Positions 1 through 10,400 are shown, counted from the stretch's first letter. The stretch is 64,000 nucleotides of DNA from Sympetrum striolatum (GCA_947579665.1 OX388345.1:71911454-71975453); one strand, 5' to 3'. Made by a program: numbers and translations. Notes: generated by a model not told the origin, from the sequence alone.

Positions 1-1242
1 ATTGAACTGCTGGTTTTGGATTTTAAATTTTACAGCCCGTTTAAATTTTTACTCGCCGGATTTGTAATTCAGTTATTCAATTTCGGTAAACGATCAAAAA
101 TCGTAGTTTTGCGTTTTCAGAACGTTCAGAAAATTGCACTGCTAGACCCAAGCCGTGAAAATGATTTTTAAGGCATAGTAAAGGAAAAAAATTGAGATTT
201 TGATGAAATGAACCGTTTTCGTTGCTTTTGCGATCATATCTCGATAAAATGACGAAAAGTAAGGTAAAATAGAGGTAAAAAATTGAAACTTCGCAAAAAT
301 TTTCCATTTTCGTTGCTTTTTTCGGTCATATCTCGATAAAACAACGTAAATTAAGGCAAAATAGAGGAAAAAATTGTTATTTCGCGAAAATTATCCGTTT
401 TCGTGGCTTTTTTCGATCATATCTCGAATGAATCACGAAAATTAAGCCAAAATAAAGGAAAAAGATGAAGTTTTTTTGAAATTATCTATTTTCGTAGCAT
501 TTTCTCGATCATATCTCGATAAAATGACGAAAATTAAGGCAAAATAGAGGAAAAAAATAGAAACTTCGGTGAAATTATACGTTTTCGTTGCTTTTTTCGA
601 TCATATCTGTATAAAATTACGAAAATTAAGGAAAAATAGAGGAAAAAAATTGAAATTTCGTTCAAATTATCCGTTTTCGTTGCTTGTTTCGATCATATCT
701 CAATAAAATGAGGAGAATTAAGGCAAAATAAAGGGTAAAAAAATGAAATTTCGGTGAAATGATCCATTTTAGTTGCTTTTCTTGAACATATCTCGATAAA
801 AAAACGAAAATTAAGGAAAAGTACAGGAACAAAATTGAAATTTTGGTGAAATTATCCGTTGATGTGGCTTTTTCCAATCATATCTCGATAAAACAACGTA
901 AATTAAGGCAAAATAGAGGAAAAAAATAGAAATTTCGGTGAAATTATACGTTTTCGTTGCTGTTTTTCGATAATATCTCGATAAAATTACAAAAATTAAG
1001 GAAAAAACATGACAAAAAATTGAAATTTCCTTAAATTATCTGTTTTCGTTGCTTGTTTCGATCATATCTCGATAAAATGAGGAAAATTAAGGCAAAATAG
1101 AGGGTAAAAATTGAAATTTAGCTAATCTTATCTGTTTTCGTTGCTTTTTTCAATCATATTTCCATAAAATGACGAAAATTTAGGCAAAATAGATGAGAAA
1201 GAATTGAAATTTCGGGGAAATTATACGTTTTCGTTGCTTTTT
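1..1242. repeat. Satellite A, subfamily A1 array
   Basis: Head-to-tail ~92 bp monomers, with starts of the CGATCATATC word at 231, 323, 414 and 506 (spacing 91-92). Each monomer carries in order TTTTCGTTGC, a T run, CGATCATATCTCGATAAAA, CGAAAATTAAGGC, an A-rich stretch and TTGAAATTTCGG. Monomers differ by many substitutions and small indels, so this is an old, diverged array. No gene is present; short open frames here are repeat artefacts. The array is interrupted at 1242 by a transposon and resumes in the same monomer phase at 4524. Confidence 0.97.
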
Positions 1243-1256
1243 ACTTTCTCCATATA
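1243..1256 (+). repeat. Left terminal inverted repeat of outer element
   Basis: ACTTTCTCCATATA matches the inverted complement of 4490-4503 over 14 of 14 bases. A second near-inverted copy, ATATAGAGAAAG, follows within 20 bases, so the left end can form a terminal hairpin. Confidence 0.75.
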
Positions 1257-1377
1257 CGAAATATAGAGAAAGTATTGTTTTCATGAAAAAATTCGACTTC
1301 GAGATTTCAACGGAAATACATATTTTGGGGTCCCTAGAACACGTTTTAACCATTTTCGGAATGATGTCTGTGCATAT

Positions 1378-1402
1378 TTGTCTGTGTGTGTGTGTGTCTG
1401 TG
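1378..1402. repeat. TG-rich microsatellite
   Basis: An alternating TG run broken by TCTG, inside the outer element and just upstream of its 315 bp tandem repeats. Confidence 0.8.
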
Positions 1403-1405
1403 CTT

Positions 1406-2050
1406 GTGGGCGCTCTAACGTGAAAACAATGGGTCCTATCAATACCAAACTTCATATATAGTACTGTGATGTGTGCTGTCAGAGTTGATTAGTTTTTGGA
1501 GTAAATCGGTTGACCGGAAGTCGAGCTTCATTCATGAAAGCTCATTTCCGGTTTTAAAAATATCTCCATAAATATGATATATACGTGTGTTGTATCAGAA
1601 TTAAAGTTTTAGATAATTTAATTTACTATAACTTTTGTATTTAACATATTTTTGTATCACCAGTTGATTAGGAGTTATTCGTGAAATACCGATAAACCAG
1701 AAGTAGCTGTTATGTAATTTGTGGGCGCTCTAACATGAAAACCATTCACTGTATCAACACCAAATTTCATATATAGTACTTTGGTTGGTGTTGTTAGAGT
1801 TGATTAGTTTTTGGAGTAAATCGGTTAACCGGAAGTCGAGCTTCATTCTTCAAAGATCATTTCCGGTTTTCAAAATATCTCCATAAATATGATATTTCGG
1901 TATATACTATAATTTATAAAAGTTTTAGAAAATGTAATTTACTATAGCTTTTGTTTGAAACATATTTTTGTATCACTGATTGTGTAGGAGTTATTCATGA
2001 AATACTGATAAACCGGAAGTTGCTGATTATGTACTTTGTGGGCGCTCTGG
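1406..2050. repeat. Internal ~315 bp tandem repeat of the outer element (two copies plus start of a third)
   Basis: The word GTGGGCGCTCT begins at 1406, 1721 and 2038 (spacing 315 and 317). The two full copies share long blocks such as CACCAAATTTCATATATAGT, TTAGTTTTTGGAGTAAATCGG, CGGAAGTCGAGCTTCATTC and ATCTCCATAAATATGATAT, with scattered differences. After 2050 the third copy departs from the pattern. Function is unknown. This may be a non-coding body repeat typical of a non-autonomous element. Confidence 0.85.
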
Positions 2051-2136
2051 GGTCTATGGGTGAAAGGCCAATTTCATCGTTTTTCATCGATAATGTCCCG
2101 AAAAACATTATTTATAATGTTTGTGACGTCAAAGAT

Positions 2137-2156
2137 AATATATATATATATATATT
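2137..2156. repeat. AT microsatellite
   Basis: An uninterrupted TA/AT dinucleotide run in the outer element, about 65 bp left of the inner transposon. Confidence 0.85.
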
Positions 2157-2220
2157 AATCAATCATCTTCCAAGTTTAGATGGAATATAGAGTTCTAAAT
2201 TACTGCCGTAGATAAATAAC

Positions 2221-2308
2221 ACAGGCCTGCGAAATCGGGGTAATTAAAAAAAACAAGACCAAGAAAATGTGTTACTAGTGTATTTTGAGGCGCTGATTCC
2301 AAAAATAG
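2221..2308 (+). repeat. Left long terminal inverted repeat of inner transposon
   Basis: Outermost ACAGGCCTGCGA is perfect against the right end. Further in, AAAAAAAACAAG, TGTATTTTGA, GCTGATT and AAAATAG align in the same order with the inverted right end, with gaps of a few bases. It includes the palindrome CAGGCCTG. Confidence 0.82.
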
Positions 2309-2629
2309 CCTTTATTTTCTTGTATCACGTAAGGATTTTTTAATTTTTCAATGTTAATGTTTGTAATATTATTCACTATTTAGAAATTGTAGTCATATTA
2401 ATTTTCAGCTTAATAACAATCTTAAACATTAAGATTTCTTTACATAATACATTATCTTTTTGTTGTGATTGCTTTTTGACAAAAAAGAAATTTTTAAATG
2501 AAAAACAGGAAAGTAAAAGTGTGTAAAATCCCCTAAAATGCACAAATAACGGAAAAAACCTTTAAAAACATACTTATAGACTAATGCTTTTACAGACTTA
2601 GAGCTTACAGACTTCCATTCACTTTTTAC
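2309..2629. other. Non-coding interval between left inverted repeat and pseudogene
   Basis: About 320 bp of AT-rich sequence downstream of the minus-strand pseudogene stop. It presumably represents the 3' untranslated part of the element. No repeat or second gene is visible. Confidence 0.6.
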
Positions 2630-4298
2630 TCATTTACTGCTACTTTTGCCTTTAAAATTTCTCCTAGCTGTTTGTTTTGTGTATTTACCTACGAAATCAT
2701 CTCTGGTTAACATCCAACAGTAGTCTGCAAGTATATTTTAATTCCATCTTCCTTGGTATTTGCGATCCATGTTTTTAACATACTGATGGAACCATTCGAC
2801 TTGTTCTTCGCTCATTGCGCCTAAGTTGTTTGGAAAGAAGTCTAAGAGGGAATGTAGAAAATGTATTTTTACACTCATGGAACAACCTAACTTCTCTAGC
2901 ATGTTTTCAACAATCGCCTCAAAATTAGGATCCTTGTGAGTGCCCAGGAATTTATTTATGACTTCCTTAAATGCAATCCAGACCGCCTTTTTACTCTGTG
3001 TCATGCTTCATTCGAGCTCTGTATCCTTCATGACCTTTCAGATATCTGGGCCAGTGAAAACATCATCTTTCAGTTTGGCATCCGACAGCGTTGAAAACGT
3101 TTTGCAAAGGTACTTAAAACAGTTGCCATCCTTCGGTAGTGCCTTTAAAAATTGGTTCATCAATCCTAACTTGATTTGCAAAGGAGGCAACAGCACGTAT
3201 TTTGGATATGGTTAAACTGTTTCTGATCACATTTTTGGTCCCAGGTTCAAGAACTTGTCTTTTTCGCCAATCTTTTCTAACCCATTGCTCAGCTCTGTTA
3301 CGAATATCCCACTCACGTAGAAAACAAGATACTTAGTGTATCCTCCTTGTTGCCCAAGAAGCAATGATATAACTTTCATATTGCTACAAACATTCCAGTC
3401 ATGGTCTGCATACTTTACTTTGTTGAGAATTAGTAAAAGATTTTCATAATGTTCTTTCAGATGCACAGAGCCATTGCACAGATTTGCACATATCACAGCC
3501 AATTGGCACGGATGCATATTGACTTCCATGATGAAGAAGGACAGCTTTAAGAATCCTTTTAGAAGAGTCTATGAGTAGCCTCCAATCTTTTTTATGATAC
3601 GTGATTTTAAATTGGCCCATCAGTCCTGGAACGTCAGCACAATAAACCAGGTCATCTTCTTCCTCAAAGTATTTCAAGAATTCTTTTTCGCGGTTCCTGT
3701 ACCAGTAGAAAGAGACACCTTTGGATAATAAATTTGTTTCCTTCAACCTGGAACCAAACAATTCAGCTACTTCTTTCGACAGATCTAGATCTCGCGTCAG
3801 ATCATTGAGTTCCGACTTAGTGAATGGTTGAGGTGCATCGCTGGTACTCGGAATCTGATTCCTGGGTTTCGGCTGTTTCTGAATCCGAGGACGAAAGTGT
3901 CAGTTCTTTTAGAGGAATAGGCACTGGAATGTCAGGTCCATGAGGAACCGGGCGTATGGCCGATGGAATAATTTCCGGATACGAAATGTTTTTTCTATTT
4001 TTCTATTGTAACCACGGATTTCGCAGGAACAAAAATAACAATCATCACGCTGGTTCGATGGCTCCCTTCATACCATTGGAATTCCAAATTTTAAGGCTTC
4101 TTTCTTTCCTCCAAACCAAAGTCCCAAATCATGAAGACATTGTAAACACACATTATGGGGTGCTCATGATTTGTCTTGATCTCCTAGTTTGACACCAAAA
4201 TATGCTAAATATAGTTATTTGACGTTATTCGTAATATTTCTTTGTGCACCTTTGAGCATGTATTCGCCATACAAATAGCAAAAGTCGTCAGGCAAATT
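2630..4298 (-). pseudogene. Decayed gene of an uncharacterised invertebrate protein family; candidate transposase
   Basis: Reading the minus strand with frame changes recovers a recognisable protein of roughly 550 residues. In order: a Cys-rich N-terminal part (FCYLYGEY near 4280, GDQDKS near 4175, CLQC at 4139-4150, FGIPMV near 4080, REPSNQ, CYFC at 4029-4040), PSAIRPVPHGPDIPVP, an acidic Ser-rich stretch, SRLKETNLL and WYRNRE (near 3720), LLIDSSKR (about 3555-3578), GYTKY and FLREWDIRNR (near 3320), LPPLQIKLGLM (near 3170), INKFLG, VKIHFLHS, EEQVEWFHQ (about 2783-2809), YQGRWN, DYCWML, then a TGA stop at 2630-2632. From memory this order matches a multicopy uncharacterised family common in arthropods and Hydra; no function is established to my knowledge. 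It is broken by six in-frame stops (4215, 4164, 4068, 3038, 3008, 2738) and at least four frame changes (near 3990, 3842, 3470-3505, 3328). No start ATG is clear. Position between long inverted repeats suggests a transposase with an RNase H-like core, which is inference. Confidence 0.85.
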
Positions 4299-4392
4299 TA
4301 CTCAGCCCCTTGAAGCTATGCTATTCGTGTGTTGAACGCGAATTATTGTAATTGAAAATTACAAGAAAACGTGATGTGATGGAATTTTTTCA

Positions 4393-4473
4393 CTATTTTT
4401 TCTGAAATCAGCACATCAAAATACATAAGAATCAGTTTTTACTTTGCTTGTTTTTTTTTCATCGCAGGCCTGT
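4393..4473 (-). repeat. Right long terminal inverted repeat of inner transposon
   Basis: Inverted partner of 2221-2308. The outer 12 bases are perfect; the inner part carries the same ordered words (CTATTTT, AATCAGC, TCAAAATACA, CTTGTTTTTTTT). It lacks about 9 bp present next to the core in the left copy. Confidence 0.82.
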
Positions 4474-4489
4474 GTAATTACATCTTAGA

Positions 4490-4523
4490 TATATGGAGAA
4501 AGTCATGTGCTGGCCACATCAGA
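4490..4523 (-). repeat. Right inverted end of outer element with hairpin tail
   Basis: TATATGGAGAAAGT (4490-4503) pairs with the left end of the outer element. It is followed by 20 bp of non-satellite tail containing the hairpin ATGTG-CTGGC-CACAT, after which satellite A1 resumes. The tail could belong to the element, making the end subterminal, or be filler at the insertion. Confidence 0.65.
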
Positions 4524-5764
4524 TTTTTTGATCATATCTCGATAAAATGAGGAAAATTAAGGCGATATAGAGGATAAAAATTGAAATTTAGCTAATATTA
4601 TCCGTTTTCGTTCCTTTTTAGGTCATATCTCCATAAAATGACGAAGATTATGTAAGAATAGAGGGCGAAAATTTTAATTACGGGGAAAGTATCCGTTTTT
4701 GATGCTTTTTTCGATCATATATTTATAAAATGACAAAAAGTATGTCAAATTAGGTGAAAAAAATTTAAATATTCGGCGAAATTATCCGTTTTCGTTGATT
4801 TTCTCGATCATATCTCAATAAAATGACGAAAATAAAGGCAAAATACAGGAAAAAATTGTAATTTTGCTAAAATTATCCAATTTTGTTGCATTTATCGATT
4901 ATATCTCGATAAAATTACAAAATTAAGGTAAAATAGAGGAATAAAATTGAAATTACGGTGAAATTTTACGATTTCGGATGCTTTTCTTCATTATATCTCC
5001 TAAAAATGACGAATATTAAAGCAAAATAGATAAAAAAACTGAATTTACGGTAAAATTATCTGTTTTCCGTGGTTTTTTCGATCATATCTCGATAAAATTA
5101 GGAAAATTAAGGCAAAATATAGGGCAAAAATTGAAATTTAGCTTTTATTATCTATTTTCGTTGCTTTTTTCGATCATATCTCCAATTAATGATGAAGATT
5201 AAGGAAAAACATATGGAAAAAATTGAAATTTTGGTGAAAGTATCCGTCTTTGTTGCTTTTTTCGATCATACCTTTTAAATGACAAACATTAATGCAAAAT
5301 TGATGAATAAAATCGAAATTTCGGTGAAATTATCCTTTTTGTTGCTTTTCTCCTTCATAACTCGATAAAATGACGAAATTTAAGGAAAATACAGGAAAAC
5401 GATTGCCAACAATTAAGAAAAATAGTGGAAAAAAGATTGAAATTTCGCTAAAATTATCCGATTTCATTGCTGTTTTCGATCATAATTCGATAAAATGACG
5501 AAAATTAACAAAATATAGAGAAAAAAAATGTAAATATCGGTTATATTATCCGTATTCGTTGCTTTTTTGGATAATATCTCGATAAAATCACGAAATTTAT
5601 GGCAAAATAGAGAAAAAAGATTGAAATTACGCTAAAATTATCCATTTTCGTTGCTTTTTTCGATCATATCTGATAAAATGACGAAAATTAAGGCAAAATA
5701 GAGGAAAAAAGATTGAAATTTCGCTAAAATTATCCGATAACGTTGCATGTTTCGATAATATCTT
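4524..5764. repeat. Satellite A1 array
   Basis: Diverged ~92 bp A1 monomers continuing in phase from 1242. It contains the distinctive monomer with TGTAAGAATAGAGG at 4651. It ends inside a monomer (CGATAATATCTT) where GC-rich satellite B begins. No gene. Confidence 0.96.
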
Positions 5765-7442
5765 GACCCAAGGTCGAAGACTCGTGGTCGGTAACCCGAA
5801 GTCGATGACCCGAGGTCGATGACCTGAGGTTTATTACCCGAAGTCGATGGCCCGAGGTCGACGACCCGAAGTCGAAGACTCGAGGTCGATGACCAGAGAT
5901 CGACTCCGGGAGTTAAAAACTGCGGGAGATAGACTATGGGAGGTCGACTCCGGGAGGACTCCGGAAGTTACACTACGGTTGGTCGACTGCATGAGGTCGA
6001 CTCCAGAAAGTCGACTCCGGGATTTCGACTGCGGGAGGTCGACTCCGGGAGTTCAACTTCTAGAGGTCGACTGCGGGAGGTCAACTCCGGGAAGTCGACT
6101 TCGTTTGGTCGAATCCGGGACGTCGATTCCGGGAGGTCGACTCCAGGAAAACTTACGTATATGACTCAAGGTCAATGATCCTAAGTCGATGACCCGAGGT
6201 CGATGACCCGAGGTCGATGACCCGAGGTCGATGACCCGAGGTCGATGACCCAAGGTCGATGACACGAGGTCGATGACCCGAGGTCGATGACCCGAGGTAG
6301 ATGACCCGAGGTCGATGACCCGAGGTCGATGACCCGAGGTCGATGACCCGAGGTCGATGACCCGAGGTCGATGACCCGAGGTCGATGACCCTAGGTCGAT
6401 GACCCGAGGTCGATGACCCGAGGTCGATGACCCAAGGTCGATGACACGAGGTCGATGACCCGAGGTCGATGACCCGAGGTCGATGACTCGAGGTCGATAA
6501 CCCATGGTCGATGACCCGAGGTCGATGACCCGTTTTCGATGACTCGAGGTCGATGACCTGAGGTCGATTACTCGGGTCGATGACCCGTGGACGATGACTC
6601 GAGGTCGATGACCCGAGGTCGATTACTCGGGTCGATGACCGGAGATCAACTCCGGGAAACCGACTCCGGGTGGTCGACTCCAGGAGTTAGATAATGCGAG
6701 CTCGATACCGGTAGGTCGACTAAGGGAGAAGCACTCCGGGAGTAAGACTCCGGGTTGACGACTCCGGGAGGTCGACTCCGAGAGGCCAACTCCGGGAGGT
6801 CGATTCCAGGAGAACAAATCCGGGAGGTCGTCTGCGGGAGGTCGACTCCGGGATGCCGAATCCGGGAGGTCGACACCGGTTGTTCGACTCCAAGAGGTCG
6901 ACTTCGGGTGGTCGAACCCAGGACGTCGATTCCGGGAGGTCGACTCCAGGATAACTTACGTATATGACTATTACCCTGTGTCAATGAGCCGGTGTCGATG
7001 ACCCGAGGTCTATGATCCAAGGTCGATGACTCGGGTCGATGACCGGTCATCGACTATGGGAGGTTGACTCCGGAGGAAGGATTCCGGGAGTAAGACTCCG
7101 ACTCTGGGATGCCGACTCCGGGAGGTCGACTCCGGGAGGTCGACTCCGGGAGGTCGACTCCGGGAGGTCGACACCTGGAGGTCGACTCCGGGAGGTCGAC
7201 TCCGGGAGGTCGACTCCGGGAGGTCAACACCAGGAGGTTGACTCCAAGAGGTGGACCTCGGGAGGTCGACTCCGGGACGTCAAGGAGGTCGATTCTGGGA
7301 TGACTTAAGGTGTATGACCCTAGGTCGATGATCCGAGGTCAATGACCCAATGTAGATGACCCGAGGTCGATGACCCGAGGAAGATGACCCGAGTTCGATG
7401 ACCCGATGTCGATGACTCAAGGGCGATGACTCGACGTCGAGG
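5765..7442. repeat. Satellite B island I (14 bp units B1 and B2)
   Basis: GC-rich tandem 14-mers in alternating cassettes. B1 (AGGTCGATGACCCG) dominates about 5765-5900, 6170-6630 and 7000-7030; B2 (AGGTCGACTCCGGG) dominates about 5900-6140, 6640-6950 and 7040-7290. The longest clean B1 run is about 6190-6490. B2-to-B1 switches carry the spacer ACTTACGTATATGACT (near 6150 and 6955) or a related sequence near 7300. Because 14 is not a multiple of 3 and no unit contains a stop, both strands stay open for long stretches; the predicted RPRVIDLGSSTSGH-type peptides are artefacts, not proteins. Confidence 0.97.
7035..7054. repeat. Perfect 20 bp palindrome at a B1/B2 switch
   Basis: GTCGATGACCGGTCATCGAC reads identically on both strands. 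It marks the point where a B1 run turns into a B2 run. Other switches at 11306-11325, 11654-11673 and 15197-15216 have the same 9 bp arms around a central CA. Confidence 0.95.
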
Positions 7443-10400
7443 TTGCTTTTTTCGATCATATCTCGATAAAATGAAGAAAATTAAGGAAAAGTACAAAAAT
7501 TAAAGCAATAAACATGACAAAAAATTAAATTTCGTTAATATTATCCATCTTCGTTGCATGTGTCGATCAGATCACAATAAAATGATGAGAATAAAGGCAG
7601 AATAAAGTGGAAAAAATTGACATTTTGGTGAAATGATCCATTTTCGTTGCTTTTCTCGGTCATATCTTGATAAAACATTGTAAATTAAGGCAAAATAGAG
7701 GATAAAAATGGTAATTTCGCGAATTTAATCTGTTTTCGTGGCTTTTTCGATCATATCTGGATAAAATTACGAAAATTATCCGTTTTCGTTGCTTTTAACG
7801 ATCATATCTAGATAAAATGTCGAAAATTGAGGCAAAAATGAAATTTCGGTGTAATTTTACATTTTCGTTGATTTTCTTGATCATATCTCGATAAATTTGC
7901 TTTTTTCGACTATATCTCATGAACATCATATCTCGATAATATTAAGAAAGTTTAAGTAAAAAAGATGAAAAATTTAAATATATACGCTAAAATTATTAGT
8001 TTGTCGTGGTTTTTTCGATCATATCTTGATAAAATTACGAAAATAGAGGCAAAATAAAAGAAAAATATTAAGTTTCGGTGAAATTATCCGATTTAATTGC
8101 TTTTTCCGATCATATCTCGATAAAATGACGAGAATTAAGGCAAAATAAAGGGGAAAAAATTGATATTTCCTTGAAATGATCCAATTTCGTTGCTTTTCTT
8201 GATCATATCTCGATAAAAAACGGAAATTAAGGAAAAGTACAGGAACAATTGAAATATTGGTGAAATTATCCGTTAATGTGGCTTTTTCCGATCATATCTC
8301 GATAAAATGACGAAAATTATGGCAAAATAGAGGAAAAAAATTGAAATTTCGATAATATTATCCGTTTCTGTTGTTTATTCGATCATATCTCGATCATTAA
8401 CGTAAATCAAGGCAAAATAGAGAAAAAAAAATAGAAACTTCGGTGAAATTATACGTTTTCGTTGCTGTTTTCGATATTATCTAGATAATATTACAAAAAT
8501 TAAAGCAAAAAACATGACAAAAAATTAAATTTCGTTAAAATTATCCGTTTTCGTTGCTTTTTTCGATCATATCTGTTTGAAATACGAAAATTATGGCAAA
8601 ATAGAGGAAAGAAATTGAAATTTTGTTAAAATTTTCCTTTTTCGTTTCTTATTTCGATCAGATCTCAATAAAATGATGAGAATTAAGGCAAAATAAAGGG
8701 GAAAAAATTGAAATTTCGATAAAATTATCCGTTTTCGTGGCATTTTTCGATCATATCAGGATAATATTACGAATATTATCCGTTTTCGTTGTTTTTCTCA
8801 AACATATCTAGATAAAACAACGTAAATTAAGGCAAATAGAGGACAAAGATTGAAATTTAGCTAATATTATCCGTTTTCGTTGTTTATTTCGATCATATCT
8901 GAATTAAATGACGAAATTTAAGGCAAAATACAGGAAAAAGATTGAAATTACGCTAAAATTATCCGATTTCGTTGCATTTATCGATTATATCGATAAAATG
9001 ACGATAATTAAGAAAGAAAACATGAAAAAATTGAAATTTCATTAAAATTATCCGTTTTCTTTGCTTATTCGATCATATTTCAATAAAATTACGAGAATTA
9101 AGGCAAAATAAAGGTGTAGAAATTTAAATTTCGGTGAAATTATCCGTTTTCATTGTTTTCTCGGTCATATCTCAATAAAACAACGTAAATTAAGGCAAAG
9201 TAGAGGAAAAAAATTGTGATTTCGCGAAAATAATCTGTTTTCGTTGCTTTTAACGATCATATCTAGATAAAATGACGAAAATAAAGGCAAAAATGCAATA
9301 TCGGTGTGATTTTACGTTTTCGTTTTTTTTCTCAATCATATCTGGTTATAATGAAGAAAATTAAGGCAAAATCGATGAGAACGAAGTGAAATTTCGGTGA
9401 AATTATACGTTTTCGTTGCTTTTTTCGATCATATCTCGATAAAATGACGAAAATTAAGGCAAAATAGAGGGCAAAAATTTAAATTTAGCTAATCTTATCT
9501 TTTTTCGTTGCTTTTTCTGTTCCTATTTCCATAAAATGACGAAAATGTAGGGAAAATAGGAAAAAGATTGAAATTACGCTAAAATAATCCGATTTCGTTG
9601 CATTTATCGATTATATCTCGATAAAATTACGAAAATTAAATTACAATAGAGGAATAAAATAGAAACTTCGGTGAATTTATACGTTTTCGATGCTGACTTC
9701 GATAAATTCTCGATAATATTACAAAAATTAAAGATATAAGCATGACAAAAAATTAAATTTTGTTGAGTTTATCCGTTAATGTGGCTTTTTCCCATCATAT
9801 CTCAATAAAATGACAAAAATTATCGCAAAATAGAGGAAAAAAATTGAAGTTTCGATAATATCATCCGTTTCTGTTGTTTTTTCGATCATATCTCGATAAT
9901 TAACATAAATCAAGGCAAAATAGAGAAAAAAATAGAAACTTCGGTGAAATTATACGTTTTCGTTGCAGTTTTCGATAATATCTGGATAATATTACAAAAA
10001 ATAAAGCAAAAAACATGACAAAAAATTAAATTTCCTTAAAATTATCCGTTTTCGTTGCGTTTTTCGATCATATCAGGATAATATTACGAATATTATCTGT
10101 TTTCGTTGTTTTTCTCGAACATATTTCGATAAAACAACGTAAATTAAGGTAAAATAGAGGACAAAGATTGAAATTTAGCTAATATTATCCGTTTTCGTTT
10201 TTTTTTTCGGTCATATATCCATTAAAATGACGAAGATTATGTAAGAATAGAGGGGGGAAAATTTTAGTTACGGGGAAAGTATCCGTTTTTGCTGCTTTTT
10301 CGATCATATATTTATAAAATGATAAAAATTAAGTCATATTAGGTGAAAAAAATTGAAATATTCGGCGAAATTATCCGTTTTCGTTGCTTTTTTCGATCAT

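Larger units (their letters stand above)
2221..4473 (-). mobile_element. Inner DNA transposon with ~80 bp terminal inverted repeats and one decayed gene
   Basis: The element is bounded by ACAGGCCTGCGA at 2221-2232 and its inverted complement at 4462-4473. Similarity between the ends continues inward for about 80 bp. It contains a single minus-strand coding remnant of about 1.67 kb (2630-4298) that fills most of the element, an arrangement typical of a compact autonomous transposon and its transposase. The flanking 8-mers are TAAATAAC (left) and GTAATTAC (right), matching at 5 of 8 positions. The right one fits the hAT-like target pattern nTnnnnAn, but a 3 bp TAA duplication next to CACAGG is an alternative. 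It is inserted inside the outer element and is therefore the younger of the two. Superfamily not established. Confidence 0.78.
1243..4523. mobile_element. Outer mobile element with short inverted ends, split by a second insertion
   Basis: Non-satellite sequence inserted in the T run of one A1 monomer: the satellite stops after CGTTGCTTTTT and resumes with TTTTTTGATCATATCTCG, in phase. The left end ACTTTCTCCATATA (1243-1256) is the inverted complement of TATATGGAGAAAGT (4490-4503). The left end can itself fold (CTTTCTC with GAGAAAG within about 30 nt). Without the inner element (2221-4473) the outer element is about 1 kb and carries no convincing gene, so it looks non-autonomous. A possible target duplication of about five T cannot be separated from the native T run. 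The family is not recognised with certainty; a miniature inverted-repeat element is the simplest reading. Confidence 0.75.

Noticed and set aside
1180..1455. 91-residue minus-strand open frame across the satellite/element boundary
   Set aside because: It runs from TG-rich repeat and element sequence into satellite A1. No recognised domain and no independent support.
2738..3004. Calling the 88-residue minus-strand frame a separate intact small gene
   Set aside because: Homologous sequence continues upstream through the stops at 3008 and 3038 and downstream past the stop at 2738, so it is a fragment of one broken gene.
2940..3215. Plus-strand open frame opposite the pseudogene
   Set aside because: It is a shadow of the minus-strand coding remnant, whose recognisable motifs are on the other strand.
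6053..6505. 150-residue minus-strand open frame with repeating RPRVIDLGSSTSGH peptide
   Set aside because: It is a 14 bp satellite read in three successive frames; 14 bp units without stops give a 14-residue period on either strand. Similar frames appear on both strands at many B positions and change with unit number.
5765..7442. CRISPR-like array of short repeats
   Set aside because: Units are contiguous 14-mers without unique spacers, in a eukaryotic satellite.
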